DNA of 64,000 nucleotides, taken from positions 94,501-158,500 of the forward strand of contig MEHQ01003965.1 in NCBI GenBank assembly GCA_008828725.1, given 5' to 3'. Numbering within the stretch: the first letter of the stretch is position 1; each line of letters starts with the position of its first letter. Positions 31,201-40,300 of the stretch are shown piece by piece. This stretch comes from Saccharina japonica. Lineage: Eukaryota; Sar; Phaeophyceae; Laminariales; Laminariaceae. A program made the position numbers and the translations under genes. Below the pieces are notes generated by a model. That model was not told the origin of the DNA, did no database searches, and saw nothing but the letters and a program-made list of their open reading frames with translations.

Positions 31201-33587
31201 AGGGTAAAAGAGGCAGCCGAGGCACCGACCGTACTGCTGAGGCCGCCCTTTGATGCTACCGACTCTGCCGCCAACTGCACATCTCGAGCAACAAGAGCGG
31301 CTTCAACATCTCGGGCATCTCGAACATTTCCAGCATCTCGAAGCGCGGTCGGCCCTGCACGACGATGCCCCTCGCGGCGTTCCAAAACAACCGCACCGTC
31401 GTTGTTGTTGTGCCGGTCGCCCACGACAAGCCCAGGCCCCGGGGCGTCCATGCCGACAGAGGTCACGACGGAGCAACCAAACCCCATCTGTCGTTGAGGT
31501 GGGGCGGCTCCAGAACCGCCGACCTTAGTGGCGTCACCTCCACTGCCACTATCGCGACTATCGCCGCTATCGCCGATATCGCCGCAGCCGCTCCTAAAGT
31601 CGAAGCTGCTGTCGTGCGCGTCGACGCGGCTCGATGCCCGGAGGTTAAATATCGGGTCGCACGAGTCGGTCACGACCGTAATGTTCCTGAGCAGCAGGGA
31701 GGCGTTGCGGCCAAGATCGAAAGCGCTGCCACTAGCGATGCCGACCGTCGCCGCTCCTTCTGCGCCCGACTCGCGGGTTCGAAAAGCCGCCGACCTTTCA
31801 GGGCGCGGGGGGGGTGTCGCCAGCGCGTTTGCTGGGGTAACGACTGATCCTGATATCGTAAGGCGTGTAAATGTTCCAACCTGTACATATAGCAGCACAA
31901 ACGTGAAATGGTCGGTGAGGTTGGGCACGCACGTGCGTTCGTGTTGGTATACGCGTTCAAAGTCAGCCGACGCCCGAAGCTGCTGTAAACCGGACGCGAG
32001 TTTCGATTAGCGCGCGGTGCTTTAGATGAAACTTAAACGAAGATTAAGGTGGTCTTCGGTGGCTACTGGTACCGCCAACGGTGTGATGATGCATTTATTA
32101 TTAATAGTACCTCGTACAATACACATTTAGACTCTCTCAGTATTTACCAGGGTATGATGTATGATATCATATCTGCTACCGTTTAGCGTGGATTTATCAT
32201 TGTGGCGATAAAAGCAGTAGACGGTAGGTAAAAATGATACCGCACCTTCCCGCGGTATGAAGTACAGGAGGAGGAGGAGCATACCCTTACCCGAGCAAGA
32301 TGCTATTTACACTATTTAACAGCACTTAATATTAACATTAATATATTAAATTAATACCAGAGGTAGTACGAAGTTGTCACCTGGGATTTAGGCAAACAGC
32401 CAACAAGCGTGAAGATACTGTAACAAGATACTGCTGTAACAAGATAACGGGAAGAACATCGAAAGAACCAAAGACAGACCGTCTATCGTACCAGGTATAT
32501 CTCTATCTGTGGTAAGAAGTTAGTACCATATGGATGGTACATCTATATGAATCTAGGTATGAACATGATGCGATATTGCACAGACTTCACATTTGTTCAC
32601 ATTGGTTCATATTTGGGCGGCGTCAGGTGGGGTGGTGGCAATACGTCCATACGTCAATACGTCAACCAATACTTATCATACGTATCATACGTAGATCGAA
32701 TACGGCATCATACCGAGGAGACGCAGCAGCAGCAAAATTGACTGCTTGTAGACTGCGCTGTATGATATACGTTACGTTCCTTCTCGCTCATGATTTTATG
32801 ATTCTGCAACAACAACGAGCACTATCGTACTATACACTGCATGCATCATCAGATAGATAGATCAGCAGTGCACGAACGAACAGGTTACCAGGTACCTGGT
32901 ACCTGGTTAATACAGAGAGGAACAGACAACACAGCAGCAGTATTAGCACGTTAGTAGGAAACAATAATACCGGCTCTTTCGGATCTGGAGCGCGGTTCGC
33001 GGAGACAAAGCGGGAAGCGGCGACTTGATTATTCGCAAAAGATAAAGGCCCGAAGGAGAGAGAGGGAGCGAGGGTAGGGGGTGAAGGGTACATTGGGCGG
33101 TTGCTTGCAAGCCGAGAGGCAACGAACGGTACAGCAGCAGCAGAAGAAGAAGAAACGGAGAAACGTTACACACTGAGAGAAAACAATTCACTGACTGCTG
33201 CTGCCTGCGGTGCCTGGCGTTAGACTATACGTAGCATCACAGCGAAGAAGTACGAGTGTACCGGGGGTGTTGTTGTGGTGGTGTTGTTCTGTTGCCTTCT
33301 ATCATGCTTTATTTACAGCATACAGAGTGTCGTACTCGTACATATCATACCTTGATCGGTTTGTCCAGCATCACAGACCCCACCCAGGTTGCATCCACGA
33401 CCGCTCCGTCTCGAGAAGCGACGCGCGCCAGCCGAGCAGCGTCCGCAGCGGAGCGAACAACAAACACATCACCAGCATCGACGCTGCTAGTACCAGCAGG
33501 CACGGCAGCAGCAGCTGTGACAGTACCTCTCGAGAAGGCAAGGATGCCAACGACCAAGACTCTCGCCAATACGGCGGGAGGTGTCAT
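13201..33587 (-). CDS. Large multi-spanning membrane protein with beta-helix-like outer region, eleven exons
   Basis: Inferred exons in coding order: 33587-33351, 31880-30161, 28995-28852, 24988-24966, 23938-23808, 22083-21693, 20774-20634, 19510-18980, 17675-17430, 16504-16391, 15444-13201. Every junction is GT..AG and the phases agree, giving 5922 nt and about 1973 residues. Exon 1 encodes an N-terminal signal peptide (VLVVGILAFSRGTV) and a VVDATWVGSVMLDKPIKV segment typical of right-handed beta-helix starts; exon 2 is a long, partly low-complexity outer region (residues 80-653). CPEGYQGIGCMDCEAGF spans the exon 2/3 junction and is EGF/TNFR-like. Predicted membrane spans: about 681-700, 756-778, 876-898, 930-952, 1134-1147, 1154-1172, 1200-1221, 1237-1257. 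RRLLLTGLL in exon 9 is a hallmark of large brown-algal surface proteins of this layout. The final 700 residues are Ser/Gly/Arg-rich and presumably cytoplasmic. Function unknown; a cell-surface receptor or adhesin role is inference. Exons 4 and 10 are the least certain. Confidence 0.8.
16391..16504 (-). CDS. Exon 10 of the membrane-protein gene (probable)
   Basis: A 114-nt segment, phase 0 at both ends, that would insert 38 residues including the hydrophobic span VVAYLIVASKFFFIVGLFAA between exons 9 and 11. Acceptor TTAG|AGG and donor AGG|GTGACA are both present. It is not needed to keep frame (exon 9 also joins exon 11 in phase 0), but the family layout expects one membrane span between WIRWIYRA and the exon 11 span. 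Inference; could be skipped or absent from transcripts. Confidence 0.5.
16521..16672. repeat. ATAAGATGGAC tandem repeat
   Basis: About thirteen copies of an 11-12-bp unit (ATAAGATGGAC, with ATAAGATGTGGAC and ATAAGATGGAA variants). It lies in intron 9 of the membrane gene, directly upstream in the sense direction of the probable exon 10 acceptor, so the transcript carries a GTCCATCTTAT pyrimidine-leaning tract before the splice site. Confidence 0.9.
17876..17970. repeat. GGGTC/GACCC inverted-repeat minisatellite
   Basis: A run of GGGTCAGGTCAGGTCAGG followed about 25 bp later by GGTCGGGTCGGGGTCACC, then CCTGACCGGACCCGACCC and further ACCCG units. The two halves are complementary, so the segment can form a long GC-rich hairpin. 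It lies in intron 8 of the minus-strand membrane gene. Confidence 0.75.
18573..18752 (+). repeat. Dispersed repeat, copy 1 (plus orientation)
   Basis: About 180 bp starting CCCATCCCATTTATTATCTT and ending CGACTCGCATCGAATCAGG. It matches the reverse complement of 22902-23066 with modest divergence, so the two form an inverted pair about 4.2 kb apart inside one gene. A poly-T run precedes this copy and a poly-A-rich tail follows the other. No coding capacity recognised; possibly a SINE or MITE. Confidence 0.75.
20940..21030 (+). repeat. Dispersed C-tract element, fragment
   Basis: Contains GTAGGGATGCGAGGGGTCTA and CATACGACTACGGCTATGCA, matching the fuller copies at 26785, 28480, 53895 and 63155. 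The ten-C run sits before the conserved box here instead of after it, so this copy is rearranged or truncated. Confidence 0.6.
22425..22630. repeat. TTTAGCC-rich tandem repeat
   Basis: Fifteen or so copies of a (T)TTAGCC(TTTA) unit of 8-14 bp, in intron 5 of the minus-strand membrane gene. A related AGCCTATTAGGCTAATAGG palindrome lies near 21222-21242. Confidence 0.7.
22902..23066 (-). repeat. Dispersed repeat, copy 2 (minus orientation)
   Basis: Reverse-complement partner of 18573-18752, beginning TTGATGCGAGTCGACGAGGG and ending AGATAATAAATGGGATGA. A short A-rich tail (GATTGAAAAAAAGAAGAAAAC) follows. It lies in intron 5 of the membrane gene. Confidence 0.75.
24144..24405. repeat. Tandem repeat of paired ATTGGT (inverted CCAAT) boxes
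   Basis: Four degenerate units of roughly 65-80 bp, in which CTGATTGGTCAC alternates with GTGTTCTGATTGGTGG. At least seven GATTGGT or close variants are present, and there is one CCCTAACCCTAAC telomere-like string near 24253. It lies in intron 4 of the minus-strand gene, so in that gene's sense the boxes read CCAATC. It could be a cryptic promoter or enhancer array, or merely a minisatellite. Confidence 0.65.
24485..24605. repeat. GATCTGTAT dispersed tandem repeat, copy 1
   Basis: About eight 9-10-bp units of TGATCTGTA, followed by a unique-looking tail (CTAGCTCATGTTGCCGGGTG and CCGTCTAGTCTGCATGATCT). The same array plus tail recurs at 40325-40455 and, shortened, at 60245-60345, so array and tail move or are duplicated together. 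A (TA)n run follows at 24630-24648. Confidence 0.8.
24966..24988 (-). CDS. Candidate 23-nt micro-exon (exon 4) of the membrane-protein gene
   Basis: Flanked in the minus sense by a strong pyrimidine tract and acceptor (TTTTGTTTCTGCAACAG) and a near-perfect donor (CAG|GTAAGAG). With exon 3 ending at 28852 (phase 1) it encodes (M)TAQIVTQ and rejoins exon 5 (GQKVLELELP) in frame, in the position where the family usually has a QIV-type helix start. If exon 3 instead ends at 28856 (stronger GTCAGT donor, phase 0), it can join exon 5 directly and this micro-exon is skipped. Confidence 0.5.
25147..25260. repeat. AATCAAGATAACATA tandem repeat
   Basis: Five units of about 22-34 bp, each beginning TAATCAAGATAACAT and followed by an ACCGCATACT-like spacer. 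It lies in intron 3 of the minus-strand gene. Confidence 0.8.
25535..25950. repeat. 19-bp tandem repeat, TTATCACACGGGTGTTATC type
   Basis: About 21 copies of a 19-bp unit (CTTATCACACGGGTGNTAT). Units alternate between GTGTTATC and GTGCTATC ends, and a few have TTACCACACG. Because 19 is not a multiple of 3, all three plus frames stay open for 120-160 codons and produce repetitive Tyr-His-Thr-Gly translations, which are not genes. It lies in intron 3 of the membrane gene. Confidence 0.95.
26190..26645. repeat. GATCTGTGAATGATCT / GATCTATATGAT repeat block
   Basis: Degenerate tandem repeats of GATCTGTGAAT and ATCTATATGATATAGAT over about 450 bp, many of them self-complementary (ATAGATCTAT-like). 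The 3' part contains two near-identical 32-bp units (TGAATAATCTGTGAATGAATTGTGA). It is related in sequence to the GATCTGTAT arrays at 24485 and 40325. Confidence 0.75.
26785..27190 (+). repeat. Cluster of three C-tract dispersed elements
   Basis: Copy 1 (26785-26895) has GGTGAAAACCCG, GCTCCGTCCCGGCA, GGGATGCGAGGGTCT, ACGGCTACGGCCATGCAT and ends in ACGAGTACGCCCCCCCC. A fragment follows at 26915-27000 (AAGGCAAGCAACA, GCGTACGCCCCAC). Copy 3 (27085-27190) is of the related type GTTCCGTCTCGAAAGGGATGC, GTGGTCAA, ending GCGCACGCCCTCCCCTAACCCC. The shared C-tract end and internal boxes suggest a short non-autonomous element family. Confidence 0.65.
27343..27412. repeat. CCTGCC hexamer repeat
   Basis: Ten or so CCTGCC/CCTGCCC units in intron 3 of the membrane gene, producing pseudo-coding PCPCPCP and GQGQGQ strings on the two strands. 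Confidence 0.85.
28480..28608 (+). repeat. Dispersed C-tract element copy
   Basis: Contains GTCGGTGGAAATCCGGCGTG, CTCCGTCCCGGCGTTGTAGG, GGTGCGAGGGTCTA, ACTGCGGCCATGGCAT and ATGAGTACACACCCCCACC, matching the boxes of the copies at 26785, 53895 and 63155 in order and spacing. Intron 2 of the minus-strand gene. Confidence 0.7.
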
Positions 33588-34359
33588 CTCTCCTCTCGGG
33601 AACCGTCTCCACTCTCCAAGCAGTCCTCCTGCTAAAAAAGGAAGAGACGCGATGACAGCAGCATCATAGAGGGGTCAACACTGAAACCAGCGGCCGAGGG
33701 TCTGCTTCTTCACGGCGCGCCTGAGAGGTGTTGTACGAGCTGCCCGTGAGCTCCCCTGGTTCGGGTAGTAATAGCAGCAGTCAGCAGTACATACGTACGG
33801 AGCCGGGGTATACCACACTCCTGAGCTTTTTTTGAACACGCGACGTACTTTTACCGAGAATTGCAAGCACAACCATTGGACATTGGGCTGGACTCATGTT
33901 TTTCGAATGATTTTGAGATTTTTTTTTCATATTTTTTTCACCAGCCACTGGATGCAAAAGTGCTCGCACCTATAGATTCTCTCGCAGACTTGGGAAGGGA
34001 AAAACTCGTTCCGACGGTCGCGATCAAGGCGATCGACGGCCGTCCATGCTGGGGCACCAGTGTCGCAGTCCCCTTGTCGAGCCTCCGTGCTCTCCTCTCT
34101 CTCCTCCTCTCGCGGCGGTTCGGGGTTACTTACTTGCCGAGGCGACTATCGTCGACCCCCAAGGTGTGTCTGGTCTGTCTCTCGCACCATAAAAGATCCG
34201 AAAACTATTCCGAAAGATGAAGCGATTTGAACCGGACCCCAAACCCCTGTTAGAGCATGCTTTCCTCAATGTTTAGAACTCCGTGCAATGGAAAAACATG
34301 TTTTTCGACATTTTTATACGTCGCTGCGGCAACGTTTACCAGGCAGCCGCGGTATCATC
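33588..34359. promoter_or_regulatory. Divergent intergenic region between the membrane-protein and SDR/CIA30 genes
   Basis: The start codons of the two inferred genes point away from each other across 772 bp, so both promoters and 5' leaders must lie here. Visible content: a T-rich stretch at 33905-33945, CCTCTCTCTCCTCC-type pyrimidine blocks near 34090-34110, and no clear TATA or CCAAT box. An additional in-frame ATG at 34288 is possible for the plus-strand gene. Inference from gene positions. Confidence 0.55.
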
Positions 34360-37300
34360 ATGAGGGTGCAGGCCAATATCATAGTAGCTTTAACAACCCT
34401 GGCATGTCTGTCCACCGTATATTCCTTCGGGTTGCAGCCGGTCCATAGAACTGGGCCCTCTTCGAGGGGGGGTACGGGGAGCAGCAGCTGCAGCAGCAGC
34501 TTCTCCCCTGCTGGCAGTATAGCATTGCCTCGTGCCAGCAGGCAGGAATCATCCCACGGCCTGCTGTTCATGGGGGGCGAAGATTCTAAAGATCAGACGA
34601 AAGCTAAAAGGGAGGTGAGAGCCTGATGGTGATTATCGGTGATAACGCGGCGCCGACTCACATCTTGCCTCGCATGAGCTGTACCTCTACCTCGTTCAAC
34701 CCCAACCTTACGAGATTATGAGTACGTAGACTACGCAGAATTTGGTGACTAAACTAGCAGATGACAAGGTGGCAAGCGACAGCTCAGCGCACGAATAGTT
34801 GATGGTGGAGTATGTGAAACTACAGCAGCAGCAACAGCAGTACTGGTACTCCTAGCCCCCGTACTCCATGTATGCTACCCCATACTCGATGCTTGACTGC
34901 ATGCCTACATGTCCACGTGCATGGTACACATATTCATACTTCATACCTGGTGGGTCAGGGTAGGTTTGGTTTTTGTTGTGTGAAACTTGCGGCGGTTTGT
35001 CATTTTTTTGTTCGTTTCGACGTGTTCAGCTTCCTCGCTCGTCGTCGTCATGCCGGCTATGCTGCCACGACCGACCCCATGAACCATGAACCATGAGCCA
35101 TGACCATGAAGATTGAAGCCTGATGAAGCACCTGCTCACAACGCTCCCGTATCTGCGCCCCCGATTAGTAATGTGGCATGGCACCGACCACACTTTCTTC
35201 AACTTACTACGAGTACTACAGTAATAATATTACGAATACCCGATGTACCCGGTATACGGGTACGTACGTACGTACTTGTTAGTTTTAGTCCCCGCCCCAC
35301 TGCTGCTGCTGCTGTACTTACGAGTACATAGCGGCGGCGGCGTGATATCATGTTATCGTTTTTTTTGGTACGTACGGGAAGTGTAACATGGTATTGTCAT
35401 ATCGTCACACACAGCAATGCTGGAGTTTTCCGAGCGCTGTTGCTGCTGCTGGTGTGTGTGACGTTACTACTGTTGCTGCCTTGTGTCTGCTTGCCTTGTC
35501 AATTGTGTCTTGTGAGTTCCACCGCGAACTCCCTTTTTGACTCGTGCAGAATATATGGTGCAGCAGTCGTAGTATATAGTATATAGAGAGGTAAAGGAGG
35601 AAAGGCGGCCTCGTGTTTGATACTTGCGACACGCCGTTTTCGTTCGATGAAAATACAACGAGAAAAACCAAGAGCGAGATATCGCCGCCTTCAAAAGACA
35701 GCACAAACAACACAGAACCCCGGCAAGCGCGGGCAACTGGAGACGGTTTGCGACGAACCAAGTGTGTGTGTGTGTGTGTTCTTCACAGTAAACCTTCATT
35801 TCTACCCGTCGACATCCAGCACACCCAGTGTCCGTGCCGATTCTTCATCCTAAAAAGGTACCAGTTCTGTGGTCACAAAACTACGCGTTACCCCAGGCTC
35901 GCCTGCTTCTTCTGTAGATCCCGGGTTTGTGAAAATCGTCCCATACCGCTCTCTTAATGAATGGATGATTGACGCAAAACCACGAATGCTACGAGAGAAA
36001 AACAGGATTACCAGGTACACAACAGACAGACAGACGAGCTATTTATATGTACAAGGTAATTGCAGTTTTAATATTATTAGTATTATAGTAATGGAAGCCT
36101 GTACGGACCCCGGTAAGAGAAGGCTTTTTTGCCTTACAGTACAGCCTTATATTGGCATAAGACGGCCTCATTACGAATGAAGAGGCTTGACAAGAAGAAA
36201 AAGGCTCGCGCTTAGCTCTCGCTCGCCTCATTGCTATCTTCGTATTAATATTAATAGTATGATAGAGAGGTAACCGTAAACTTGGCAAGGCGGCCTCATA
36301 CTTGCAGCAGCACAGTGGCAGGCCGCAGGCCGTGTGCGTTCGCAGAAAAAAACAGAAACAAAAACACCCACCCCGAGGTCCCGCCGCGCTCAAAATACAC
36401 CACCAAAACCACGCAACACCCCGCCGACCGCGACAATCTCAATCTCGACACGGCGTGCCACTACTCGTAAACAAATCCGACGCGTTAGCCCAAGCTCGCC
36501 CGCTTCTGCAGACACCGAGTTTGTTGAAATCGGGCAACGTACGTAGAGCTCTGGCAATCAGAAATGCAAAAAATGGAGAATATTTACAGTCAGTTAGAGA
36601 CAAACAGTACACAACGGACAGACTACTCGTACCTCAAACTCATTGTCGTATATGTAATATTGGAAGGTTGTGCGCACCCCGGCATGAAGAGGCTTTTTGC
36701 CTACCAGGTATGAAATATGATACATGATGCAGGCCTCATTATCATACTCTTACATAGTTGAAGTATACAGGCAGCAGGCAGGGCCATTTTTATTTGTGAA
36801 GAAGGCGATTTGGCGGTTTCTGCCCTGCTGCGCACGGAAAGAATAAGCCGCTTTTGTATTTTTGTGACAAGACACGACATAAAGACGCACATCGTGAATT
36901 GCGGGCTTTTCTTCATCTTCATGGCGTGGGTTAGTCCTACGACAGCAGTAGTAACGTCACAGCGTCACGCGTATCAAACAGCAACAGTAGCGCAACAGCA
37001 GCGCCACAGCTGCAGCAGAGCTGACAGGGTGTAGGTGGTGGGTTTACAGTTTACACTATCCTGTTAATAGTACACTCGTGGCACACATGAGACATGAGAG
37101 CTACGTATTGAGAGGCCTTGATACGAGTGCCATGTATCATGCACGAAGTCCAGCCTCATCGCGTCATCCTCACCCTCGCCCCTCTGGTACATATAATACG
37201 AGGTGCTGGTATTAATAGTGTAGACGTGTACACTACGAGTATACATTATGGCAAGGTAAATCAACTGATACCTGGTATGGATATTTATGTACGTGCAGTA

Positions 37301-40300
37301 TACACCAGGTATGTGCTTTTGCCTATAATATTAATAGAGTCGGCCTATGGTACCTATTAATAGTGTATGGTGTATGGTGTATGGTGTATGGTGCAGCTTA
37401 CAATTACTCTGTATATACCTGATACCAGGTACTCCTTGGCCGTCGTTAGCGGTTACGATTACGTAGCGTTATGCCGTGGTTAGCGGCATACCTGGTATAT
37501 GATACCATGGTATAACTATAGTATCTGATATATCACGTAGAATATGGCATTATTCATAGACTAAAAACTAAAAAGAGCATACGATGGATGCGAGAGGCTG
37601 TGGCCCAAGCCCGGCGCAAGTAAAGCTGTAATCGTGTAATCATAATGTCAACAACTCGGCGCATTGTTGTCAATGTGTTCATGTGTCAATGATAAAACCC
37701 ACTTGACCGGCTAGAAATTTCGAAATTTCGAAATGTCCAGTCACCGGCATCTACGAGTTCCTTTTAGGTTTCAACGGGCAACGGGGTGTTGCTTCAGCAG
37801 CAGTAGTCGGCTAGTCGGGCTGCTCCCGATCTCTCCATGCATAATTTGTGTTTGAAAAACGATTTCTGCGGCGGCGGCGGCGTCTTGCTTTGGATTTGCC
37901 CAAAGGGTACGTAGAGATGTAGAGGTTACCCGCACTTTCGCTGGCCTCCCTCAGGGTTAACCTTCGCGGCTTTGTGAACCCCTTGGGGCATGTCTCAAGC
38001 CCTGTATCACTGTATCATACTCAATACTTGTAGGACCTTTTGGACTAGTAACCTTCCCGTTGTGTGAGGAGCAAAAAAGGACATTGCAGTCTGTACAGCC
38101 ACTACTGACTGTGCAGTGCAGTGCGGCTACTGCGCAGTGCGGTGCTACCACGGTTAGAGCGGAGACTCGGTTTAACGGGGCTTACAATACACAAGACTCC
38201 CATACTCCAGCAATTTTCCTACTTGTATCATATGAATAACTCGAAAGCCTACGGTGACAGTCACTCTTGTAACATCATAACATGACGTATACCGCTGTGC
38301 AGTACCAGTACCCTTGTAACGTGAAACACGAGTCCGTCCTCGTCTGTAGAGTATTCATATACATAACTCTTATTAATAGTACCGGTATATACGTAGCTCA
38401 AACCCAATGTTTTGGTCGTGTTAACTCTTAATATTACCTGTGCACATGTACACCTGTGCGTCATACTTTTTATACTATTACTATACTGTTACTGTATACT
38501 GCTGCTGCTATACAAACACTAAACACCAGACCGAGAGGCGACGACCCAGCAGAAAGCAACCGCCATCGTCCCCCTTTCGCCATCCCATACACCACTACAC
38601 TACTACACTATGTATTGATACCAGGTGCAAGCCAAACGTGAACGCCAACTTAAGCATCGAGACCTGGCTTTCTCCACCCTCAACTTCACTAATAACACAC
38701 ACCGATGTTACACCCTTCGCAAAAAGGTAAACGCCAACATAATACCGAAACCCTGCTTCGTCCACCCTGTTCGTATTCCATCACACGCACACATATTATT
38801 CGCACGTCCATCCTTCTCCTCAGGTTCCATGGCGTTCCTTCTCTCCCTAAACGCCTCCCATATCATCCCTTCTCTCCCTCTCCACCTTCCACCTCGTTTC
38901 TTATCTCCCTCTCCACCTCCCACCTCGATCGTTCTCTCTCCACCCCCCCCCCATCTCGGTGCTTCTCTCGTTCCCCGCCCCCCCCCTATGTCTGATTAAA
39001 GCCGTGGGAGTTTGGCCGTTTCGTGAGAACGCTGCTTTTCTTCCAGAGCCCGCGCCGGCCGCAGCTCCCCTTCTCACGCCGATCCCGCGCCGCCAGAAAA
39101 TCCCGCCGCGAAGCGCGAGCGAACGGCGGCAAGTCGGCCTCCGTGCCGGACTCAGTGGAGGGGAGCGGCTTACCGGGGCACTTGACTAGGGGGGGGGTGG
39201 TGTTGGTCACGGGGGCGACGGGTGGGGTTGGCCGGAGGGTAGTGAAGGAGCTGAGGAGCAGAGGGGTGCCCGTCAGAGCGATGGTGCGTACTGCTGTACC
39301 TTCGTTGCGAGTTACTATTAATAGCACACAGTGGGTGCTCTGCAGTGAGCAGTGAGCAGTGAGCAGTGAGCATTGGTGGCCGTGTAGGGAAGAGAAGGGT
39401 AGGGTAGGGTAGGGTAGGATAGCTTTGTTGTCCCCTGCGGCGAGGGTAAGGCTGTGAGGCTGTCCCTTCGCACGCTACGAGTACGGTATACGAGAGTTGT
39501 TGTATAAATATGATCGGCAGTCCAGCATTCGGTGACAGCAGTCAACGGCGTAATATCAATAGTTGATACGTGGTACGTATACATATGTACCGATACTTCA
39601 TAGTACTATTCATACAGAGGGGTAGAACTGTTTGGCCAAACTGTTTCTGGCTGACTAATAGTGACTATTGGTGACTATTATTATTAATAGTAGTGACTAT
39701 TAGTGAGTATTATAATAGTGACTATTATTAAGAGTGGCTCGTATTATTTATTATTACTATTAACAACACACTTCTCATTTGAGGAATTATCCAAGGTCGT
39801 TTCGTTTTGACACAAAGTTTTATGCATACATGGTTCGGTACATACTTCAGTATATACTGTATGCCTGCTGTAGGTTTGTATAGGTTTGTAGGCCATGCGA
39901 TTGCTCGTCAGGTACCGCGTACCCTTTTTCTGATGTTATGATGTTATGATATTCTGATATTACGTGGTATGATATTGAGATAAAGTGACGACCCTCAGAA
40001 ATTGCATGCGTCCTTCGTTGCGAGGTTCGAGTGCACACATGGATGCTCTGTTAGATAGGTCAAGTAGATAGGTAGGGTGAGTTTTTTTTCCCCTGCGGAG
40101 AGGGTTAAGTCTGTCAGTCAGTCCCTTCGCTCTTTACCATATAGAGTTCCTGTATGATAGGCAGTCCAACACTCGGTCACAGGAGTCAACGGCATGTTCA
40201 TAGTATCAATAGTATTCATGTATCAATAGTATCAATAGTTGCAAACCTCGGATGGATGGTATACTATTGATACGTACATCATTCCCACGTACAGCAATCA

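Noticed and set aside
30880-31847. Long plus-strand ORFs opposite exon 2 of the membrane gene
   Set aside because: They are antisense shadows of a GC-rich coding exon, with no splice-linked partners or family motifs.
30126-31928. A single 600-codon minus-strand gene starting at 31928
   Set aside because: Acceptor GTACAG|GTT at 31880 joins exon 1 (ending DKPIK) in frame and the donor at 30160 joins the Cys-rich exon 3, so this is an internal exon.
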